Positions 5,459 to 14,379 of a DNA stretch of 23,157 nt are shown piece by piece. The notes below the pieces were generated by a model. It searched no databases. It was not told where the DNA came from and saw only the letters and a program-made list of their open reading frames with translations. Position numbers and translations under genes: made by a program. Source of the DNA: a virus; the IMG/VR virus record IMGVR_UViG_3300048921_000131, positions 1 through 23,157 of that record, one strand, 5' to 3'. Each line of letters begins with the position of its first letter. The stretch's first letter is position 1.

Positions 5459-7554
5459 AGTGCTTTAGTATACCCTTTTATTAATGCGGAATGACAGGTA
5501 AGACGCTGGGTCGTTTGTCCATAGACGGCAGGATACCCACGATTAACGGTTATTCCTGTCTTGGTTACTTTTAATACCCCATCGACATAGACATTGCATG
5601 TTGTTCCCACAATCTCCATTTCTATTTCACCTGTCCATGATCCTGTTGCGGGGAAAACTCCGCTCGCGGGCGTATCAGATCCGACAACACCATTAATAAT
5701 CTCTCGGATGCCAAGTATGGCCCCGGAACGAATTGCCATAATCACATTATTACCAAAGGTATTTGGTGCGACCTGAAAATCATTCATTAAAGCGATCCCA
5801 CCTATGGCTTCCGTTCCAAGCGTTAACCTTGCGCAGAACTGACAGTCAGCGGTTAGCATTCTGGATACATCAGTTGCCACCCAGCCGTTTGAAGCATTCG
5901 AAACCCTTGCAGGTTGATGCACCCCAGTCAACGCGTCTGATTTTGCAAAAAAACCAATTGTCATTGCAGGCTGGGATAAACCCTGAAACTCAATAGCCTC
6001 AATGTAAGCAGGAACTGTTCCGTTATTGAGAATATAAAGAGTCCTGTATCCCTTGCTAAGCTTTTGAGCGGTTAGTTTCTGTCTGAAACCTAGTGAGCTA
6101 ACGTGAGCAAGCCCGGCAGTTTTAACGCCAGAGGTCGCAGATGGTGTACCAGCATAATACGCGCTCATTGCTGAGCTTGTACCTTGCGAGTTTACACTGT
6201 GGATAACGGGCAAAACATCTTCACTACAGTAAACGCCAATTGCGTAGATCTGACCAACCCCTAAATTAATCAGGAAGCTATTCCCTTTAGCGCCAGAAAC
6301 GACCTGGAATGATGTACCTCCGCCATAGCCAATGTGATCGGTTGGGTGAAATAACTGCCCGGCACACACACTCTGGATAGCACCTTCCCTGTTTGAGAAC
6401 AGAGCCGCAATGTGCCAACCCATTTCATTGTAGGCAAATGATGACAGATGAACATTATCCGTCCACTGCTTGGTCATTGTCTCAATTTGCTGAGCGGCAT
6501 CAATGTAAGTAAGAGAATATGCATCAGCAAGATATTCCATTTGTGCCCGGTAAGGAGCTATCTTTGCATTCGCGAGTCGCTCGGCCACGTTAGGCGGAGA
6601 CATGAGTATTACAACTGCTCCTTTTGCCCTTTCCCTCTCTATCATCGAGGAAATGTTTTTCCTGAAATCATCGACGCTTACAAGACCAGTTCCCCCATAG
6701 TTCATAGCATCATTTGTGCCGTACATGATAATGGCTACATCAGTGGCGCTTGATGATGCCCACCTCGTTAACCCGTCCGCAGAAGAGTCTCCAGGATAAC
6801 CCCTATTAATCACGGTTGCGGAAAATCCGATGGTCGTAAGACTTGTTGCCAGCGATTCAGGATATGGATTTGGGCTTCTGCTTTGAGTAGCGCCGTTGAT
6901 TGGAGATCCTGTACCAGTTGCGCTTGTATCCTGCCCATACGTCAGTGAATCGCCATAGCATGCGATAGTGATGGCCGTACCATCGTTAGCCTTTTTCAAT
7001 ACAGAGGCAAGGGTTTTAACGGCATATGGAAGCTTATTCTCAAGGGATGCAATATCTTCAGACTGCAGCTTTAACTCAGCTCCGACAGTATTTGCTGGAT
7101 AGAATTGGCTATCATTAAAACCTACCAGCCCGGCACCACTCAAAGCGGCCAAAGCTGAACGTAAGGACGCATCACCAACACCAAGCCATGCACCAGGCGC
7201 AATACCACCAGTGCTGGCTGGGGTTGAGTTGGCCGGAACAACTTTCGGGCCGGATGAAAACGAACCAGTCCATTTGTAATATTCGCCGTCGGCGGTGTTC
7301 AGCAGCACCTCATTAGGGTTGTTGATAGTCGCGCCGGTGGTGAAAGTCTTTCCGGTAAGAATCACGTAGCCATAGGCGTTCATGGCCTGCTGCGCGAGGT
7401 AATTAATGCCCTCAATGGTGTAATGATTCACGCCAAAGCGATCGGTATAGGTCCAGCCTTGAGAGGTAACAAACTCGTCAATTTTCCCTGCGTTGAACTT
7501 CAGGTCGCGAGGCGATTCACTCGGTACTGCATCTTGAGTTGGTTGCGTAGCCAT
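5449..7554 (-). CDS. Tailspike with SGNH/GDSL esterase domain
   Basis: A 701-residue receptor-binding protein. Residues 1-125 form a conserved particle-anchoring domain (QDAVPSESPRDLKFNAGKID, then FVTSQGWTYTDRFG) of the TSP1/Gp66 N-terminal type shared by many enterobacterial phage spikes. A helical linker follows (about 130-190). Residues 195-390 are an SGNH hydrolase with all blocks: GDS with Ser203, Gly252, GTND with Asn281, and DNVH with Asp366 and His369. The C-terminal part (about 540-701) is beta-rich and lectin-like (NGWVATDVSRMLTADCQFCA). Such spikes usually de-O-acetylate capsule or O-antigen. The ATG at 7554 follows a weak GGA site. The gene is isolated by terminators on both sides. 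Confidence 0.9.
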   Translation of the reverse strand: MATQPTQDAVPSESPRDLKFNAGKIDEFVTSQGWTYTDRFGVNHYTIEGINYLAQQAMNAYGYVILTGKTFTTGATINNPNEVLLNTADGEYYKWTGSFSSGPKVVPANSTPASTGGIAPGAWLGVGDASLRSALAALSGAGLVGFNDSQFYPANTVGAELKLQSEDIASLENKLPYAVKTLASVLKKANDGTAITIACYGDSLTYGQDTSATGTGSPINGATQSRSPNPYPESLATSLTTIGFSATVINRGYPGDSSADGLTRWASSSATDVAIIMYGTNDAMNYGGTGLVSVDDFRKNISSMIERERAKGAVVILMSPPNVAERLANAKIAPYRAQMEYLADAYSLTYIDAAQQIETMTKQWTDNVHLSSFAYNEMGWHIAALFSNREGAIQSVCAGQLFHPTDHIGYGGGTSFQVVSGAKGNSFLINLGVGQIYAIGVYCSEDVLPVIHSVNSQGTSSAMSAYYAGTPSATSGVKTAGLAHVSSLGFRQKLTAQKLSKGYRTLYILNNGTVPAYIEAIEFQGLSQPAMTIGFFAKSDALTGVHQPARVSNASNGWVATDVSRMLTADCQFCARLTLGTEAIGGIALMNDFQVAPNTFGNNVIMAIRSGAILGIREIINGVVGSDTPASGVFPATGSWTGEIEMEIVGTTCNVYVDGVLKVTKTGITVNRGYPAVYGQTTQRLTCHSALIKGYTKALYE

Positions 7555-7566
7555 ATTGATTCCATT

Positions 7567-7591
7567 AAAAAACCCGGCACGATGGCCGGGT
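7567..7591 (-). terminator. Intrinsic terminator between tipJ and the tailspike
   Basis: A perfect CCCGGC/GCCGGG stem plus one A-T pair (7572-7591) with a six-base loop is followed on the minus strand by six U residues (7572-7567). It sits in the 57-base gap between the tipJ stop and the tailspike start. Tailspike expression must therefore rely on read-through or antitermination; no separate promoter is evident in the gap. Confidence 0.85.
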
Positions 7592-7611
7592 CGGTTGATC
7601 GGGGACGGTTC

Positions 7612-10089
7612 TTATTGGTAGATAGCGTCGCTGTATTCCGCGACGGTCAGAGATACCGTGTTATCGGTGTTCGGTTTGATGCTGTTAACCGTCCATAGCT
7701 GACTGTCCAGCTCCTCCACTGTCGCGATGAGATAGCGCGACGGGAGCTGCACCGTATCTCCATTCCATATGTTGAGCTGAATGTTGGGTATTGCCGCGGT
7801 GAATCCGTATTTAGTGTCGGATCTGGCCACTGCCGGATAACGCAGTGTCGGGTTGCCCAAACTGTCGGTCACCAGGACATACATTGAACCGGTAAACGTG
7901 ATCGGCTCGCTGGTATCGAAATTATTCCCGGCGCGGCCGGTAATGTAGCCTTGCTGCTGATTACTGTCGTAGATATCCGGCATCTGAATGACGCTGCCTA
8001 CCTGGATAATTCCGTCCTCAAACACCTTGGCGTTCATCTTCACCCTGGAGTAGATCAGGCGTTTAGTTTCGCGCAGCGCGCGCTCCCGCGCCTGGTACTC
8101 GTTACGAAAGCCGACAATCTCAAGCTTGTTTGGGTTCTCCGTCTCCTGCTCGACGATAGCGCCGTTCAGCACGCGGTAGTTGATGTACGTCTTGTTGTTC
8201 GTGGTTGGGTGAACGTAGGACACCTGCACGCCGTCGTAGCCGCCAGGAAGAGTAGCCTCGTACGTCATTTTGTACTCGTCCGTCTTCATGTTAGCCCGGT
8301 TGAATACGGCCGCCGGGTAATCAACTTTCTGATCCCGGGTGAACGTCAGCACGCCGTCATCCCAGTACGCCACCACTGAAGCCGCGTTGCAGATCGCCTG
8401 CACGCGGTCACCGAGAGAGTCATTCTCATCGTCAAACGTGTAGTCGAAGTAACCCAGACGCTCGTCAGGCAGGCTTTCGGCAATCGAATACAGCCCGTAG
8501 AGGTCAATGCTACTTACCGGCTGCTCGCCAATAATGAGCCAGGTATGCGCCACTGCATCAGCGAATGAGCGCGACGGACGCAGCGTGTAATCCACCGTCT
8601 GCGTGTCCAGGCTGTACGTGATAGTGTGGCGGGTCACCAGCGCGTTATATTTCCGCTCACGGCTGCCCAGGGCGTTCTCTGTCGCCCTCACCTTTACCCG
8701 CACCAGCGTGTCTGTCGGGTGAACGACATTCGTCCGGATGTTGATGCTGTGGATCTCTTCGACCTTCAGCAGTGACGCGTCGCCAGAGTTATCCGTGCGC
8801 TGGAAGCTTACCGCGTACTTCCCGAAGCCACCGGTCGGCGTGATTTTGTCGGTGCGGTAGAAAACCTCACTGGTCGACTGGTGCGGCGTCGTCTGCCTGT
8901 ACGTGAAGGTCTGCTGCGTTCCCGGCACCTGGTTGTAGTCGTCGTCGATTTTCCAGATGACAACTTTCCAGTTCGTCTCTTTCTTCCCGCCCAGGCTGGA
9001 TTGCGTGTGCAGCCACAGCTGCGTCGACTCGACCGGGGAGAAGAACGGGCCGACCACCAGCGCCTCGTTATCGTTGAGAATGAATTTCGTGGTGTTGATC
9101 GTGGCGTTCGCCGGGATGTCCTGCGGCCCCTCCAGCTGGTTCATCGTAAACGTGTACCAGCGCACCGGGTTAACCACGGCGCCGTCGTTTGTTTCAACTG
9201 CGGAGATCAGCGTGCCGGAGAATGTCGCATCGGTAGTAACGTTGCCTGACGCAGTGCTGTATGTCACGTTGATGGTGAAGGTCACCGCATGCGGCAATAC
9301 CAGGCCCATAAAGTAATCGAACTCGGCCTGCTTTTTGATTTTCATCGCAATCTGGCCGCCGGAATACGTCCCGCTGACCACATTCGTTGCGGTGGCGCTC
9401 TCTACCGGAAAATCGCTGGCCTCGTTCTGCCCGGGAACCTCCTGTCCGTCTACGTCATCAAAGCCATATCCCTCGACGATCTGGGGGATGACCACACCAG
9501 GCGGATAGAACTGGAATTCAGCGCCAGCCAGTGAGCCCAGGCTCGATTCTGAGTAGCGCACGGACTCATAATCGTATTTGCCGATCCCGATACACATCCA
9601 CTCAGTAACGTACTTCAGTCCACCATCCGTAGACGTCTGGTGAACGTATTCGAAAACAGATTCCTGAATCAGGTCCGGAAACGAACGAATCTGGCCGTAA
9701 ATGTCCGGCTTGGCCTTGTAAACGCGGGCGGTGTTTGTCTGACCGGTCAGGCTATTGTTCGGCGAGTCGACAGAATTTCCACCGGTGTTTGCGATGGCCG
9801 GCTTCGGTGCCAGGAACGAGAATACCTGACCAACCACTTTGAAGATCGGGCTGAGGATGTCGCCGACAATACCCTTCGGCTGGTCGAAAATCTGAACGTG
9901 GTCCAGCTCGCTCAGTTCAAACGCCAGCTCGTCATCGTCGCCCAATTTAACGCCGTTGCGGACGATCAGCAGATCGCGGTGAAAGGTAGCGTCATTGGCC
10001 GCCAGCCAGTCATAAAAAAGGGTGCCGTTTGGCACCCTGCAACGCAGCTTAGGCGTTCCTGGAAAGTTCGATATCTCAACCAGCGCCAT
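7612..10089 (-). CDS. Tail tip protein J (TipJ family), gpI-gpJ fusion
   Basis: An 825-residue central tail-tip protein. Residues 1-75 look like the ubiquitin-like lambda gpI domain (MALVEISNFPGTPK to HVQIFDQPKG). A short hydrophobic linker follows (GDILSPIFKVVGQVFSFLAP), then the long J-like part, including a Phage-tail_3-like region at about 480-610 (SIAESLPDERLGYFDYTF, DDENDSLGDRVQAICNAASV). At the baseplate it closes the tail tube and holds the receptor-binding spike. The start at 10089 overlaps the NlpC gene end by 14 bases, with GGAG ten bases upstream. It is shorter than lambda J (about 1130), and host specificity is probably carried by the separate tailspike instead. An intrinsic terminator lies within codons 18-26. 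Confidence 0.9.
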   Translation of the reverse strand: MALVEISNFPGTPKLRCRVPNGTLFYDWLAANDATFHRDLLIVRNGVKLGDDDELAFELSELDHVQIFDQPKGIVGDILSPIFKVVGQVFSFLAPKPAIANTGGNSVDSPNNSLTGQTNTARVYKAKPDIYGQIRSFPDLIQESVFEYVHQTSTDGGLKYVTEWMCIGIGKYDYESVRYSESSLGSLAGAEFQFYPPGVVIPQIVEGYGFDDVDGQEVPGQNEASDFPVESATATNVVSGTYSGGQIAMKIKKQAEFDYFMGLVLPHAVTFTINVTYSTASGNVTTDATFSGTLISAVETNDGAVVNPVRWYTFTMNQLEGPQDIPANATINTTKFILNDNEALVVGPFFSPVESTQLWLHTQSSLGGKKETNWKVVIWKIDDDYNQVPGTQQTFTYRQTTPHQSTSEVFYRTDKITPTGGFGKYAVSFQRTDNSGDASLLKVEEIHSINIRTNVVHPTDTLVRVKVRATENALGSRERKYNALVTRHTITYSLDTQTVDYTLRPSRSFADAVAHTWLIIGEQPVSSIDLYGLYSIAESLPDERLGYFDYTFDDENDSLGDRVQAICNAASVVAYWDDGVLTFTRDQKVDYPAAVFNRANMKTDEYKMTYEATLPGGYDGVQVSYVHPTTNNKTYINYRVLNGAIVEQETENPNKLEIVGFRNEYQARERALRETKRLIYSRVKMNAKVFEDGIIQVGSVIQMPDIYDSNQQQGYITGRAGNNFDTSEPITFTGSMYVLVTDSLGNPTLRYPAVARSDTKYGFTAAIPNIQLNIWNGDTVQLPSRYLIATVEELDSQLWTVNSIKPNTDNTVSLTVAEYSDAIYQ
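10014..10037 (-). terminator. Terminator-like hairpin inside the start of tipJ
   Basis: On the minus strand GGGTGCC-AAAC-GGCACCC (10037-10020) is a perfect 7-bp stem with a tetraloop, immediately followed by six U residues (10019-10014). This is a textbook intrinsic terminator, yet it encodes tipJ residues 18-26 (RVPNGTLFY) and lies about 40 bases past the NlpC gene stop. Early ribosomes on tipJ could mask it, so it may act as an attenuator. Confidence 0.75.
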
Positions 10090-10492
10090 ATTCGAAAAAC
10101 TCCACTTTGGTGAATGCCCGCTGAATGACCAGCAACGAGTCCATGCGCACGCTTCCGTTCTCGCCCCGCGAGTGTAATACCTGCCTGTTCAGTACCAGGC
10201 CAACGTGTGCCGGTTGCGCGCCGCGGTACCCGACGAATATCCCGCCCTCGACAGGCTTATCCACTGGGCGCCAGAAAACGACGTCGCCCTGATAGCAGGT
10301 GAAGAAGTCGGCCCCAGCTTCGTAGTCCGGCGTCTGGTGCAGCTCAATGCCGAGAACGTGCCGGTAATACAACACGCACAATCCCCAACAATCCACCTTA
10401 TCGAACGAGCAGGCACGGTTAGACCAAGGCAAACCAATTACCTTCCTGATGAAATCAGAGGTATTGCAAACCGGTATATTCGACTGGGTCAT
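10076..10492 (-). CDS. NlpC/P60 family tail assembly peptidase (lambda gpK-like)
   Basis: A 138-residue NlpC/P60 cysteine peptidase. The catalytic Cys35 is in VDCWGLCVLYY, His96 is in PAHVGLVL and a third polar residue is probably His107 in VLHSRG; the segment GDVVFWRP between them is also typical. In lambda-type tails the equivalent domain of gpK is needed for tail-tip assembly and may cut peptidoglycan peptides during entry. There is no N-terminal JAB domain, which full-length gpK has, so this is the peptidase half alone. It overlaps the upstream DUF1833 gene by 38 bases and tipJ by 14 bases. The ribosome site is weak, so translational coupling is likely. Confidence 0.88.
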   Translation of the reverse strand: MTQSNIPVCNTSDFIRKVIGLPWSNRACSFDKVDCWGLCVLYYRHVLGIELHQTPDYEAGADFFTCYQGDVVFWRPVDKPVEGGIFVGYRGAQPAHVGLVLNRQVLHSRGENGSVRMDSLLVIQRAFTKVEFFEYGAG

Positions 10493-10925
10493 AAAGGCGA
10501 CTTATGTTGTTATTTAATGGGTTGGTAATGGAAAGGGTTACAGATGCGGCATCTGAATCAACGTCAACAGTCTTCACAAAAAGCGTCCAGTTTTTCATAG
10601 GCGCAGATGTATCTCCGCTATCGAAAATCTGCCTGGTAGCCGTGATTGGTGACAACCTTGACACGCCCTTCCATTTTTTCATCAGCGTTTTGATATCTGA
10701 TGAAAGCCGCCCCAACTTAACAGTGGCGTCGATCACCGGCGTGCCGCTCTGCTGACTCTCTTCGATTTCAAATCGCGCTGGCTTGTATACCTGACCTGCA
10801 AGCGTTTTCTCGAAGAACTGTTTGTCTACCAGACGCACATAACCGAAGGAAGGATGGTAAAAGGTAATTGTGTCGTAACTGCCGCGAATCGGCCGCTGTT
10901 GCTTGTACTCCCTTAGGCTCGGCAT
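10455..10925 (-). CDS. DUF1833 tail protein (lambda gpL position)
   Basis: A 156-residue protein starting at the ATG at 10925, which overlaps the previous gene's stop as TAATG; the frame is open further upstream, but that extension lies inside the neighbouring gene. The sequence (MPSLREYKQQRPIRGSYDTI, TFYHPSFGYVRLVDKQ) matches the DUF1833 family of phage tail proteins. By position between the gpM-like and NlpC proteins it is the counterpart of lambda gpL, a tail-tip component that joins the hub to the J ring. The segment SITNPLNNNISRLYDPVEYT near the end is also typical. Family assignment is from memory. Confidence 0.8.
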   Translation of the reverse strand: MPSLREYKQQRPIRGSYDTITFYHPSFGYVRLVDKQFFEKTLAGQVYKPARFEIEESQQSGTPVIDATVKLGRLSSDIKTLMKKWKGVSRLSPITATRQIFDSGDTSAPMKNWTLFVKTVDVDSDAASVTLSITNPLNNNISRLYDPVEYTGLQYL

Positions 10926-11422
10926 TACGGCACCCTCGGTAGTGATTCCGGATCTCGCCCGTCCGGATAACCAGTGACAACGATATCCAGCCATGAATCC
11001 CACGGCGGAGGCAGCTCAACGATGATGTCGTCGAATTCGTCATCGGCGTTGTAAAGGTGATTCGCAATAACGGTTCCCGTCCAGGTTACCACCCCGCCGT
11101 CGATACTGGTTTGCACCGGCATCTGCGTGAAGTGAAGCTCCTGCAGCTGCAGACCGCTGCCGCCCAAGTTGATATTCATCCGGAACCAGTTCAGGCCACG
11201 GTTGAGATAGTTCGGGCTGCGCAGCCATTGCTGGAACGCGCGCTCCTGATCCAGCTTGAAGATCCATGTCAGTGACCATGTCACTTTCAGGTCGTCAGTA
11301 AGGTTCTGGAAGATAGCCGGGCCGACCGCTGGCTGGTCGGTCTGGAACCCGGTATCAAGCGTCATGTTTTTGCTGGCTTTCTGCGCCAGTGGCAGCCAGT
11401 CAGGATAGTCAATAATTGGCAT
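10925..11422 (-). CDS. Minor tail protein (lambda gpM position)
   Basis: A 165-residue protein directly after the tape measure gene, its ATG overlapping that gene's stop as TGATG. It opens MPIIDYPDWLPLAQ and has an aromatic-rich middle (WSLTWIFKLDQERAFQQWL, then GLNWFRMNINLG). Position and size match lambda gpM, a ring protein at the distal end of the tail tube that starts tube assembly. I see no catalytic motif. The C-terminus is acidic, then proline-rich (VELPPPWDSWLDIVVTGYP). A distal-tail (Dit-like) role is the main alternative name; both mean a tail-tip structural protein. Confidence 0.75.
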   Translation of the reverse strand: MPIIDYPDWLPLAQKASKNMTLDTGFQTDQPAVGPAIFQNLTDDLKVTWSLTWIFKLDQERAFQQWLRSPNYLNRGLNWFRMNINLGGSGLQLQELHFTQMPVQTSIDGGVVTWTGTVIANHLYNADDEFDDIIVELPPPWDSWLDIVVTGYPDGRDPESLPRVP

Positions 11423-14352
11423 CAGCCCTGCCCTCTTGGCGTGCGTTTAACGTTCATGTTGCTGGTAATGGCGCTGCTGATTGGGCCGCCGTTGTTCAGG
11501 TCTGCAACGATGACATCAACGGTAAGCCCACCGTTAGCATCGGTACCGGCCTGCGCATCAACTGACGATGACGTGTAGTTCTGGATGTTGATAACCACCC
11601 CGCCTCCGCCGCCGGCAGCCATCTCCTTATTGCTGATCACCTTGCCGTTGTCACCCGGTATCATGTACTGCTTACCGGTGCTGGCCTGGTAAATCTCCGG
11701 CATGCCACCTTCGCCGACCTGGTACATTCCTCCCGCCGTCACCGGCCCGCCGTTCTTACGTTTACCGAGAAGGTTAGCGCCAATAACGCCCGCAACCGCG
11801 CCGAGACCGATCGCTGCAGCCGTACCCATTGAGGCAATGGAGGACAGGATCGCCGCGGGGGTCCACGCCGCAGCAGTCGTTGCCGCCGCCGCAGTGCTGG
11901 TAGCTGTCTGCGTAGCCACTGCTGCAGTTTGAACCGCTGTCACCGTGCCGATAGCCGCCGTCTGTGCCGCCTGGCCCATGATGGCAGATTTAACCCACTC
12001 AACGCCCATCTGCACGAAGGTGTTAACCAGGCTGTTGAGAACCGTGCTACCAAGAGATCGCATTGCATCACTGGCCGACATGCTACCGGTGATAATTCCC
12101 GTTAATGCGTTGGAGGCATTTCCTGCTAGCGCATCGATTGAAGCCGCCAGCGCTTCATTGCCCGCGCTCTGGTTACGGAAAATCTCCCATTGCGCCGCTA
12201 TGCGCGCCTGCTCGTACTCCCTGTCAGCACTAGCGCGAAGCATAAGAGCGTTCTGGTGAGTGATAATCCCCTGTTGCTCGTAGGCCTGAATAAGCGCGAG
12301 TTTACGGGCATTTTCATTCGCCAGTTGCTGCACTGGGTCCACGCCGCCAGCAGCTTCCTGTTGTGGGCTGACGGCCTGATCGGCACGGATTTTGGCAAGG
12401 TTGGCCTGGTGGGTTGCTTCCAGTCTCTCAGATGTCTGATTGAACTGCTCCTGACTGATTTTCTTCGCAGCCAGAGCGGTATTCAGATCCTCAACATCCT
12501 GCTTGTAGCTGGCATTTTCGCGTGCTTCTGGCAGGAGTTTCTCGGCAGCTGCCTGCGCCTTGAGGGCGTTGGCTGTATCCCATTTTGCAGCCGCGTACTT
12601 ACCTGCCAGGGCTATCTGTTCCTTGGTGGCTCCTTTCCCGAGAGACTGCTGTGCAGCCAGGATGGCCTGCTCGCGGCTCAGCTTGTTCGTTGAGTCGGCG
12701 GCAAGTTCTGACTGCTGTTTGAGGTTAGCCAGCTTCTGGGCAATAGAATCAGCCTGGGAAGCTCCCTTCTTCTGCTCAGACTGAAGCGTCTTCTGCGCCT
12801 GAGTATTTTTGTACGTAGCAGCAGCATCATCTTCCATCTGTTTGGCGTGCGGATCATCCTTCGCAAACCCGGCATCTTCGGCAGCGTATTGCGCCTGCAG
12901 CCGCGCGCGGGCCTCGCCCTGTAGTTTGGACAGAGCAAGGTTTCGCTCAGACTGCTTGATGAGGTTCTTCTGCCCGGCCGTTAGGTTGTCAGTGGACTTG
13001 TTGAGGCTGTCGACGTTGATCTTCGCGTTGGCCGCCTCTCTCGCCAGATCTACAAGCTTACCGGCCAACTCAGCAATGGCTGACTGACCATCTTTTGAGG
13101 AGGACTTCATTTCCTGGAGTTTTTTCGCCAGTTCCTGAAGTGCTTCCGGCGACGGGTAGTTGCTCAGGTCTGATAACTCTCTTGCCAGATCAAACGCTGA
13201 TTGCTTACTGATGCCCAGGCGAGAAGAAAGCGTGCTGACTGTTGAAGATAAAGAGTTCACAATGCCAGAGGCATATTGCCCCTGACTGTTAGCCTGTTGA
13301 ATGGCCTGGCTCCAGTCATTTGTGGTAACACCAAGCGCCGAAAGCTCATCGTTGAACTTCTTGATGCTTGGAGACGCGCCGCCAACCGCCGCGAGTGCGC
13401 GATCGCCTAACGTAATGAAAGCATCAGACGCGTCACTAATGGCCTTCGGAATCTTTGAGATGGCCTGGTTATATTCGAGCAGCGCCTGATTGCGTAGCAA
13501 AGTTGCCACGTCGGCATTTACCCTGGCCAGAGCTGCATACTTGTCGGATAGAGCTGCCACGCCCTGCGAGGAAATGGTGATCACCTTATCCATCGCTTCA
13601 GCTGCGTCTTTCAGCGCATCCATGGCGTTTTTACCGCCATTTAGCGAAGTAATCAGCACCCCAGCCAGTACCGAACTAAGGGCGATTATAGCTCCAACCA
13701 CGGCACCGCCAGGACCGAATGCGCCAGCTAGTTGCGAGCCCTGCTGAGCGAAAGCCACCAGCGCAGACTGCCCACCCTGCACCTGCACGATGAAGTCCTG
13801 AACTTGGTACCCGGCCTGCTGCATGCTGGTTTTCCAGCTACCAGTGCCTTTTGCGCCACTTTCAACGCCAGTCTTCATGTCATACAGGCGACCAGTAAGC
13901 TCGCCGATCTTCTGCTTTTCTTCGTCTGTCGCTTTCGACCCGGCACGCAACTGAGCAGCCAGAACTGCGGCGCTACGCGCGCCATTCTCCTGCGCTTCGT
14001 CCAGCACAGCCAGCTGGTTACCCAGCGCCTCGATGATGGATTCTGCTCGACTGAATTCACTGCTCGCGCCGCCGGTACCGCTGCGGGCCTCTTCCATTGC
14101 GCGGGCAATTCCGCTCACGTTGGTATTCAGCTTGCGCAGTTGGTTATCCATAGAGTTAGCATAACCGGCCAGCTCAGTAAACGCGGCCCCTGCCTGAGAC
14201 GCGCTGTTATCAAGCCCGTCGAGTTCTTGCCCAGTCTTTTTTGTTGAACTGTCGATCTGACTCAGCGCGTTCTGCACATCCTTGGCACCGTCAAGAAGTT
14301 GAGCGGTATCCAATGCGATGGTGATATCAATACCACCTAAATTTTCCGACAT
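11422..14352 (-). CDS. Tail tape measure protein (lambda gpH family)
   Basis: A 976-residue protein rich in Ala, Gln, Ser and Lys with long coiled-coil stretches, typical of a tape measure. The family segment GYQVQDFIVQVQGGQSALVA is at about 181-200 and is followed by a hydrophobic segment (about 210-237) that may insert in the host membrane during DNA ejection. The lambda-type C-terminal domain is visible (ALAGNASNALTGIITGSMSA, then SLVNTFVQMGVEW). A second hydrophobic Ala-rich region lies near 850-900. By the known rule of about 0.15 nm per residue the tail should be near 145 nm. The start has GGAG ten bases upstream and lies 27 bases after the chaperone gene. Confidence 0.93.
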   Translation of the reverse strand: MSENLGGIDITIALDTAQLLDGAKDVQNALSQIDSSTKKTGQELDGLDNSASQAGAAFTELAGYANSMDNQLRKLNTNVSGIARAMEEARSGTGGASSEFSRAESIIEALGNQLAVLDEAQENGARSAAVLAAQLRAGSKATDEEKQKIGELTGRLYDMKTGVESGAKGTGSWKTSMQQAGYQVQDFIVQVQGGQSALVAFAQQGSQLAGAFGPGGAVVGAIIALSSVLAGVLITSLNGGKNAMDALKDAAEAMDKVITISSQGVAALSDKYAALARVNADVATLLRNQALLEYNQAISKIPKAISDASDAFITLGDRALAAVGGASPSIKKFNDELSALGVTTNDWSQAIQQANSQGQYASGIVNSLSSTVSTLSSRLGISKQSAFDLARELSDLSNYPSPEALQELAKKLQEMKSSSKDGQSAIAELAGKLVDLAREAANAKINVDSLNKSTDNLTAGQKNLIKQSERNLALSKLQGEARARLQAQYAAEDAGFAKDDPHAKQMEDDAAATYKNTQAQKTLQSEQKKGASQADSIAQKLANLKQQSELAADSTNKLSREQAILAAQQSLGKGATKEQIALAGKYAAAKWDTANALKAQAAAEKLLPEARENASYKQDVEDLNTALAAKKISQEQFNQTSERLEATHQANLAKIRADQAVSPQQEAAGGVDPVQQLANENARKLALIQAYEQQGIITHQNALMLRASADREYEQARIAAQWEIFRNQSAGNEALAASIDALAGNASNALTGIITGSMSASDAMRSLGSTVLNSLVNTFVQMGVEWVKSAIMGQAAQTAAIGTVTAVQTAAVATQTATSTAAAATTAAAWTPAAILSSIASMGTAAAIGLGAVAGVIGANLLGKRKNGGPVTAGGMYQVGEGGMPEIYQASTGKQYMIPGDNGKVISNKEMAAGGGGGVVINIQNYTSSSVDAQAGTDANGGLTVDVIVADLNNGGPISSAITSNMNVKRTPRGQG

Positions 14353-14379
14353 TGCTATTCTCCATGGATACGTTAGCTA

